From: Billgrantia ethanolica
GTDB taxonomy: Bacteria; Pseudomonadota; Gammaproteobacteria; Pseudomonadales; Halomonadaceae
Direction: 5' to 3'
Assembly (NCBI RefSeq): GCF_021404305.1
Contig: NZ_JABFTX010000003.1
Location: 558,001-622,000, forward strand
DNA: 64,000 nt
Positions within the stretch are counted from its first letter, which is position 1; each line of letters begins with the position of its first letter. The notes under the pieces are model-generated. The model was not told the origin of the DNA, made no database searches, and worked only from the letters and a program-made list of their open reading frames with translations. Below are positions 58,815 to 64,000 of this stretch, in pieces. Position numbers and translations under genes: made by a program.

Positions 58815-59744
58815 TCAAGCATGGGAGTTTACGTGGCGCTGGGCCTCTTCCACGATCCAGTCGTGCACGGCTGCGACGCGACGATCGTCCAGTGCGCCAC
58901 TGGTATGCACGATGCCGTAACGCTTGCCGGTGGGGATGCGGGCGGGGAACGGGGCGATCAGCGCCCCCGTCTTGAGTTCGTCGGTGAGCAGCGCCTGGCG
59001 TGCAATGGCGACTCCCATGCCGGCGACGGCCGCCTCCAGGGCCAGCCGGTGCCGATTGAAGGTGTAGCCGCGGCGCACGTTGAGCGGTGGGGCTTCGATG
59101 GTCTGCAGGTAGTGTTCCCACTCGGCATAGGGACTCCCGCCGCGCCAGGCGGTGATATCGTGCAGCAGCGGGTACCAGGCCAGGTCGCTGGGGCTGGAAA
59201 GCGGCGGGCGCCGGCGCATCAGGCCGGGGGCGCAGACCGGGAAGATCACCTCCTCCATCAGTGGAGTGATGGCCAGGCCCGGATAGTGGCCGTCGTTGAG
59301 GTCGATCGCCAGATCGAACTCGCCTTCGCGTAGCGACAGGCTGCTGTCTTCGGCGATGACCTGCAGTTCGATATCGGGAAAACGGGCCTGGAGCCTCGGC
59401 AGGCGCGGCATCAGCCACTTGCTGAGAAAGGCCGGCACGCTGCGCAAGCGAATCTCGCCGCTCATCACGCCGCTGCGCAGGCGCTTCACCTCGAGGCCGA
59501 CCGACTGGTAGGCCTCGTCCACCACGGCGGCCAGCCGCTTGCCCTCCTCGGTGAGCTCCAGGCGTCGTGGCAGGCGCCGAAAGAGCTTGAAGCCGAGCCG
59601 CTCCTCCAGTTGCTTGATCTGCTGGCTCACCGCGCCGGTGGTGACGTGCAGCTCTTCTGCCGCCCGGGTGAACGAGAGGTGGCGTGCGCTGATGGCGAAG
59701 ACTTTCAGCCAGGCGTGGGTTTGGGCATGCAGCAGTCGACTCAT
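58815..59744 (-). CDS. LysR-family transcriptional regulator (GcvA/DsdC-like)
   Basis: 309 residues. The N-terminal winged HTH (LKVFAISARHLSFTRAAEEL, TTGAVSQQIKQLEERLG) is followed by a periplasmic-binding-like effector domain (about 92-300) in the style of GcvA and DsdC. It diverges from sdaA, so control of serine deamination in response to serine or glycine is likely, but this is inference from position. Confidence 0.88.
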   Translation of the reverse strand: MSRLLHAQTHAWLKVFAISARHLSFTRAAEELHVTTGAVSQQIKQLEERLGFKLFRRLPRRLELTEEGKRLAAVVDEAYQSVGLEVKRLRSGVMSGEIRLRSVPAFLSKWLMPRLPRLQARFPDIELQVIAEDSSLSLREGEFDLAIDLNDGHYPGLAITPLMEEVIFPVCAPGLMRRRPPLSSPSDLAWYPLLHDITAWRGGSPYAEWEHYLQTIEAPPLNVRRGYTFNRHRLALEAAVAGMGVAIARQALLTDELKTGALIAPFPARIPTGKRYGIVHTSGALDDRRVAAVHDWIVEEAQRHVNSHA

Positions 59745-59821
59745 GGTTTAGTTTTGCTATAGCTGGAAGGAGTTATTCTCGGTTGCTCGGCGAGCCCTTC
59801 GACGTCAACCTTATGCCATAC

Positions 59822-59835
59822 TTGCTTACAAGCAA
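59822..59835. promoter_or_regulatory. candidate LysR operator between lysR gene and sdaA
   Basis: TTGCTT-AC-AAGCAA is a perfect 6-bp inverted repeat, about 70 bp before sdaA and 80 bp before the divergent LysR start. Confidence 0.5.
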
Positions 59836-59905
59836 ACATGTTTTAGTCAGGCTGATCCATGGGCGTCATGGTACCTGGCATGACTGGCGACTTGCGAGGT
59901 GAATC

Positions 59906-61285
59906 ATGGCCATCAGTGTGTTCGACCTGTTCAAGATCGGTATCGGTCCGTCCAGCTCTCATACCGTGGGGCCCATGCGGGCTGCCCACGACTTCGTCGA
60001 GGAGCTGCGCCAGCGGGACCTGGTCGAGCGCGTGGCCCGTATCGAGGTGAAGCTGTTCGGCTCGCTGAGCGCCACCGGCAAGGGGCACGCCACCGACCGC
60101 GCAGTGATCATGGGACTGATGGGCGAACGCCCTGACCGGATCGATCCCGCCATCGTCACGCCCTGCATCGAAGAGCTGCTGGAAACCAACACGCTGATGC
60201 TGGACGGGCGCCTGGCCATTCCGTTCCTCTGGACCCGCGACCTGCAGTGGTACGAAGAGTGCCTGCCCTATCACCCCAATGCGATGACGCTGGTGGCACA
60301 CGGTCATAGCGAGGAGCTGTGGCGCAACACTTTCTACTCGGTGGGTGGCGGCTTCGTCATCGACGAGGGCCAGGCCGAGCGCGGTGAGCTGGATCAGGAT
60401 TCCACCGTGCTGCCTTACGACTTCAACTCCGCCGCCGAGCTGATGGCGCTGTGCCGCATGCATGACATGCGAATCAGCGAGCTGATGCTGGAGAACGAGA
60501 AGGCCTGGCGCAGCGAAGCCGAGATTCGTGACGGCCTGTGGCAGATCTGGCAGGCCATGCAGGCCTGCGTCGACAAAGGATTGCAGCAGGAAGGCGTGCT
60601 TCCCGGCGGGCTCAACGTCAAGCGCCGTGCCGCTGCGCTGCATCGCCGTCTGCTGGCGACGCGTGACGACCAGAGCTTGATTGCTTCGACCTTCGGCGCC
60701 ATGGACTGGGTCAACGTCTTTGCCCTGGCGGTGAACGAGGAGAACGCTGCGGGCGGGCGTATGGTCACGGCACCCACCAACGGGGCGGCTGGCATCATTC
60801 CGGCCGTCCTGCATTACTACATGAAGTTCCAGCCCGGCGCCTGCGAACGCGACGTGGTCGATTTCCTGCTGGCCGCCGGTGCGGTGGGAATCCTGTGCAA
60901 GAAGAACGCATCCATCTCCGGCGCCGAGGTAGGGTGTCAGGGTGAAGTCGGCTCGGCTTGCGCCATGGCTGCCGCCGGACTGGCCGAGGTGATGGGGGGC
61001 AGCGTGGCACAGGTGGAGAATGCCGCCGAAATCGGCCTGGAGCACAACCTTGGACTGACCTGCGACCCGGTGGGCGGCCTGGTTCAGGTCCCCTGCATCG
61101 AGCGCAACGCCATCGCTTCGGTCAAGGCGATCAATGCCGCTCAGATGTCGCTACGTGGGGACGGCGAGCATTTCATTTCACTCGACAAGGCAATTCGCAC
61201 CATGCGCGATACCGGGCGCGACATGCAGGACAAGTACAAGGAAACGTCCCGCGGTGGCCTGGCCGTGAACGCCATCGAGTGCTGA
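59906..61285 (+). CDS. sdaA: L-serine ammonia-lyase (iron-sulfur)
   Basis: 459 residues, single-chain type: [20 protein letters not shown], the alpha-domain core [19 protein letters not shown], and the cluster cysteines around [20 protein letters not shown], and [18 protein letters not shown]. Converts L-serine to pyruvate and ammonia using an oxygen-labile [4Fe-4S] cluster. Followed by a good terminator. Confidence 0.96.
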   Translation: MAISVFDLFKIGIGPSSSHTVGPMRAAHDFVEELRQRDLVERVARIEVKLFGSLSATGKGHATDRAVIMGLMGERPDRIDPAIVTPCIEELLETNTLMLDGRLAIPFLWTRDLQWYEECLPYHPNAMTLVAHGHSEELWRNTFYSVGGGFVIDEGQAERGELDQDSTVLPYDFNSAAELMALCRMHDMRISELMLENEKAWRSEAEIRDGLWQIWQAMQACVDKGLQQEGVLPGGLNVKRRAAALHRRLLATRDDQSLIASTFGAMDWVNVFALAVNEENAAGGRMVTAPTNGAAGIIPAVLHYYMKFQPGACERDVVDFLLAAGAVGILCKKNASISGAEVGCQGEVGSACAMAAAGLAEVMGGSVAQVENAAEIGLEHNLGLTCDPVGGLVQVPCIERNAIASVKAINAAQMSLRGDGEHFISLDKAIRTMRDTGRDMQDKYKETSRGGLAVNAIEC

Positions 61286-61331
61286 AAGAGGTCGTCAGAA
61301 CAGCCCCTTGGCTGTAATAGTGAAGAGCGTG

Positions 61332-61364
61332 ACGCGATGCCCCTGCGGCATCGCGTTTTCGTTT
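61332..61364 (+). terminator. terminator of sdaA
   Basis: CGCGATGCC (61333-61341) and GGCATCGCG (61347-61355) form a 9-bp stem with a 5-nt loop followed by TTTTCGTTT. Confidence 0.88.
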
Positions 61365-61449
61365 GCAAACTAACAACATGCTTTTAGATCTACACCATTG
61401 GTCGAGTTCGACTCTTGAACGGTTGCCCCGCGGTTGTGTCTCCTCTAGC

Positions 61450-61463
61450 TTACGTTAACGTAA
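61450..61463. promoter_or_regulatory. perfect palindrome upstream of the ABC transporter genes
   Basis: TTACGTTAACGTAA is a 14-bp perfect palindrome, about 100 bp before livG-like gene. It resembles operators I recall for LiuR-type MerR regulators of branched-chain amino acid catabolism. Confidence 0.5.
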
Positions 61464-61562
61464 AGGTTAGAAGTCCCAGGTTGGGCCAAGCGCCGCCACA
61501 GCCTTCACGACAACGACAACAAATCAGCATGGATCGCGTGGGCGATCCAGAGAGGACGTCAC

Positions 61563-62336
61563 ATGACCCAGGAGTTCATACTGGAAACTCGCGGGTTGAC
61601 CAAGCAGTTCCGCGGTTTCACCGCCGTGGACGAGGTCAACCTGCAGGTCCGGGAGGGGCATATCCACGCCTTGATCGGTCCCAACGGTGCCGGCAAGACG
61701 ACCGTCTTCAATCTCCTCACCAAGTTCCTGCCGCCGACCCGTGGCGAAATTCTCTACCGCGACAAGCCGATCACCGGCATGAAGGCCAACGAGATCGCCC
61801 GCATGGGCATGGTGCGTTCCTTCCAGATTTCGGCGGTGTTCGCCCACATGACCGCGCTGGAGAACGTGCGCGTGGCGCTGCAGCGCCCCATCGGCACCTC
61901 CTTTCATTTCTGGAAGTCGGAGCGCACCCTCGACCACCTCAATGACCGCGCCATCGAGCTGCTCGATGAGGTTGGCCTGCGTGAGTATGCCGACGTGCTG
62001 ACGGTGGAGATGCCCTACGGGCGCAAGCGTGCGCTCGAGGTGGCCACGACCCTGGCCATGAACCCGACGCTGATGCTGCTCGACGAGCCGACCCAAGGCA
62101 TGGGGGCGGAAGACGTCGACCGTATCGTTGCGCTGATCCGCCGCGTGGCGCAGGGCCGCACGGTGCTGATGGTGGAGCACAACCTCAGCGTGGTGAGCCG
62201 GCTGTGTGACCGCATCACCGTATTGGCGCGCGGCGCCGTGCTGGCGGAAGGGGATTACCAGACGGTCTCCGCCGACCCACGGGTGCGCGAAGCCTACATG
62301 GGTAGCGAGGCCGCGGCAGAGGAGACCAGCGCATGA
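61563..62336 (+). CDS. branched-chain amino acid-type ABC transporter ATPase (LivG-like)
   Basis: 257 residues. Walker A GPNGAGKTT (Lys45), a Q-loop in MVRSFQISAVF, an ABC signature of the YGRKRALEVATTLA form used by this subfamily, Walker B LMLLDEPTQGM and H-loop VEHNLSVV. Energises uptake of branched-chain amino acids or a related carboxylate; substrate cannot be told from this gene. Overlaps the next gene by 4 nt. Confidence 0.92.
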   Translation: MTQEFILETRGLTKQFRGFTAVDEVNLQVREGHIHALIGPNGAGKTTVFNLLTKFLPPTRGEILYRDKPITGMKANEIARMGMVRSFQISAVFAHMTALENVRVALQRPIGTSFHFWKSERTLDHLNDRAIELLDEVGLREYADVLTVEMPYGRKRALEVATTLAMNPTLMLLDEPTQGMGAEDVDRIVALIRRVAQGRTVLMVEHNLSVVSRLCDRITVLARGAVLAEGDYQTVSADPRVREAYMGSEAAAEETSA

Positions 62337-63085
62337 ACCAGGTCGTCGAACAACCATCACGCAGCGAATACAACGATCATGATGGCGCCGAGATGCTGCG
62401 CATCCGCGATCTGCATGCCTTCTATGGCGAGTCGCACATCCTACACGGGGTCGATATGGAGGTGCGTCGCGGTGAGCTGGTGACCCTGCTGGGCCGCAAC
62501 GGGGCGGGGCGCAGCACCACGCTCAAGGCGATCATGAGCATGGTGGGCCGGCGCACCGGTTCGATCATGATCAACGGCACCGAGACGGTCGGTATGAAGG
62601 CGCACCGCATTCCGCGCCTGGGCATCGGCTACTGTCCCGAGGAGCGTGGCATCTTTGCCAGTCTCGACGTGGAAGAGAATCTGCTGCTGCCGCCGACCGT
62701 GCGTTCGGGGGGCATGTCGATCGACGAGATCTACGAGATGTTCCCCAACCTGTACGAGCGGCGCCGCAGTCAGGGCACCCGGCTTTCGGGCGGGGAGCAG
62801 CAGATGCTGGCCATGGCGCGCATCCTGCGCACCGGTGCGCGCATGCTGCTGCTCGACGAGATCACCGAAGGGCTGGCACCGGTCATCGTGCAGAAACTGG
62901 CCGAGGTACTGGTCAAGCTGCGCGACCGTGGCATGACCATCGTGCTGGTGGAGCAGAACTTCCGCTTCGCCGCGCCGCTGGCCGACCGGCACTACGTCAT
63001 GGAGCACGGGCGCATCATCGAGGAGATCAGCGCGGCACAGCTGCCCTCCAAGCGCGACCACCTCAACTCCCTCTTGGGCGTGTAG
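62333..63085 (+). CDS. branched-chain amino acid-type ABC transporter ATPase (LivF-like), Arg in Walker A
   Basis: 250 residues. A 20-residue N-terminal extension precedes LRIRDLHAFYGESHILHGVD. Walker A reads GRNGAGRST, with Arg60 where Lys is expected; other motifs are normal (LSGGEQQML, Walker B MLLLDEITEG with catalytic Glu, H-loop replaced by VEQNFRFA as usual for LivF). The codon CGC is plain, so no frameshift. It may bind ATP more weakly, with the LivG partner supplying a standard site. Confidence 0.92.
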   Translation: MNQVVEQPSRSEYNDHDGAEMLRIRDLHAFYGESHILHGVDMEVRRGELVTLLGRNGAGRSTTLKAIMSMVGRRTGSIMINGTETVGMKAHRIPRLGIGYCPEERGIFASLDVEENLLLPPTVRSGGMSIDEIYEMFPNLYERRRSQGTRLSGGEQQMLAMARILRTGARMLLLDEITEGLAPVIVQKLAEVLVKLRDRGMTIVLVEQNFRFAAPLADRHYVMEHGRIIEEISAAQLPSKRDHLNSLLGV

Positions 63086-63184
63086 ACAACTTTCGTGACC
63101 ATGACGAAGCGCGACTCATCTGCGGTACCTGTCACAACGAAGCATCACAACAACAAGCCGCCCAACCGGGCTATGGAGACGAAA

Positions 63185-64000
63185 ATGACCTTCATCAAGA
63201 AGACCCTCGCCAGCAGCGTTGCTCTTGCCTTTACCGCCACCATGACGGCTGCCGCTCAGGCGGAAATCAGCGACGGTGAGCTCCGCATCGGCTACCTGGC
63301 GGACATGTCCGGCACCTATCGAGACCTGGCCGGACCCGGCGGTCTCGAAGCCCTGCGCATGGCGGTCGAGGACTTCGGTGGCAGCGTCAACGGCGCACCC
63401 ATCCAGGTGTTCAGCGCCGACGACCGCAACAGCGCCGACGTCGGCGCCAACACCGTGCGCGAATGGATCGATACCCGCAACGTCGACATGGTGGCCGGCC
63501 TGGTGGCGTCCTCGGTGACCATAGCCGTTACCCGGGTGCTGGAGGAGAACAATGGCTTCGGCATCGTCTCCGCTTCGGCTGCCTCCAGCATTACCAACGA
63601 ACACTGTACGCCCAACCATATCCACTGGGTCTACGACACCTACCCGCTGGCCAACGGCACGGCCAAGGCAGTCGTCGAGCAGGGTGGGGATACCTGGTTC
63701 ATGCTCACCGCCGACTACGCTTTCGGTCATGCCCTGGAGGGCGATGTGACGCGAGTCGTAGAAGAGAACGGCGGCCAGATCGTCGGCGGCGTGCGTCATC
63801 CGTTCCCCACCGACGACTTCTCGTCCTACATCCTTCAGGCCCAGGGCTCCGGCGCCAAGATCATCGGCCTGGCCAATGCCGGTGCCGATACCGTCAATGC
63901 CATCAACACCGCCAGTCAGTTCGGCGTGGTAGAGGCCGGGCAGCAGCTGGCCGGTCTGCTGGTGTTCCTCAACGACGTGCATGCCATGGGGCTCGACGCC
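63185..64000 (+). CDS. ABC transporter substrate-binding protein (LivJ/K-like), cut by window end
   Basis: 272 residues present, no stop before 64000. A signal peptide ends at TAAAQA before EISDG. The mature part is a type I periplasmic binding protein: LRIGYLADMSGTYRDLAGPG, DMVAGLVASSVTIAVTRVLE and a hinge near HWVYDTYPLANGTAKAVVEQ. It delivers the ligand to the membrane permeases, expected downstream beyond the window. The ATG follows GGAGACGAAA. Confidence 0.93.
   Translation, partial: MTFIKKTLASSVALAFTATMTAAAQAEISDGELRIGYLADMSGTYRDLAGPGGLEALRMAVEDFGGSVNGAPIQVFSADDRNSADVGANTVREWIDTRNVDMVAGLVASSVTIAVTRVLEENNGFGIVSASAASSITNEHCTPNHIHWVYDTYPLANGTAKAVVEQGGDTWFMLTADYAFGHALEGDVTRVVEENGGQIVGGVRHPFPTDDFSSYILQAQGSGAKIIGLANAGADTVNAINTASQFGVVEAGQQLAGLLVFLNDVHAMGLDA

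Overview
The window is core chromosome of a high-G+C gammaproteobacterium, most likely a halophilic or alkaliphilic member of the Halomonadaceae. This is inferred from gene order and content: lptD-surA-pdxA-rsmA-apaG-apaH, rpsU-dnaG-rpoD, rpsF-rpsR-(membrane protein)-rplI, amgK-murU diverging from lptD, two complete Mrp Na+/H+ antiporter operons, a high-potential iron-sulfur protein and several acidic protein tails. I see no transposase, integrase, prophage, CRISPR array or rRNA gene.

Layout. 1-2.3 kb: end of a YeaH-type gene, a SpoVR-family gene, and a Tat-exported HiPIP on the minus strand. 2.5-7.5 kb: an aa3/caa3-type cytochrome oxidase cassette (subunit II fused to cytochrome c, subunits I and III fused, one small membrane protein of unknown role) beside a CopD-like protein and a DUF2231 protein. 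7.6-9.4 kb: a stand-alone AsnC ligand-binding domain, a membrane-anchored DNA/RNA nuclease and three tandem tRNA-Leu(CAG) genes. 9.5-15 kb: rnr-rlmB, then the S6/S18/L9 operon. 15-20.3 kb: an orphan LamB-family porin with possible operators, dnaB, two small unknown proteins, and hemH behind an inverted repeat resembling light-regulator boxes. 20.3-32.6 kb: two divergent Mrp antiporter operons, six genes with fused mrpAB on the minus strand and seven genes on the plus strand.

32.7-43.6 kb: lytic transglycosylase, a secreted PRC-barrel-like protein diverging from a secreted retropepsin-like protein, rsmE, phaR, purD, thioesterase, phosphoribulokinase-like kinase, HIT protein, coq7, alkA-like glycosylase, OsmC protein, murU-amgK. 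43.7-54.3 kb: outer-membrane and tRNA/rRNA maintenance genes (lptD to apaH), glpE-cca, folB-folK, plsY, tsaD. 54.4-58.8 kb: the macromolecular synthesis operon rpsU-dnaG-rpoD. 58.8-64 kb: a LysR regulator diverging from sdaA, then a branched-chain-amino-acid-type ABC transporter (two ATPases and a binding protein cut by the window end) behind a perfect palindrome.

How it fits together: much of the window is envelope and ion housekeeping of a salt-adapted aerobe, with respiration (oxidase, HiPIP, Coq7, HemH) and Na+/H+ exchange (Mrp) side by side. The most unusual observations are a SurA that has lost both parvulin domains while its client LptD keeps all four disulfide cysteines, the doubled Mrp locus, a possibly leaderless small ORF translationally overlapping rnr, the candidate light-responsive element at hemH, the LiuR-like palindrome before the transporter, and a LivF ATPase with Arg in place of the Walker A lysine. 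No wholly new multi-gene system is evident.
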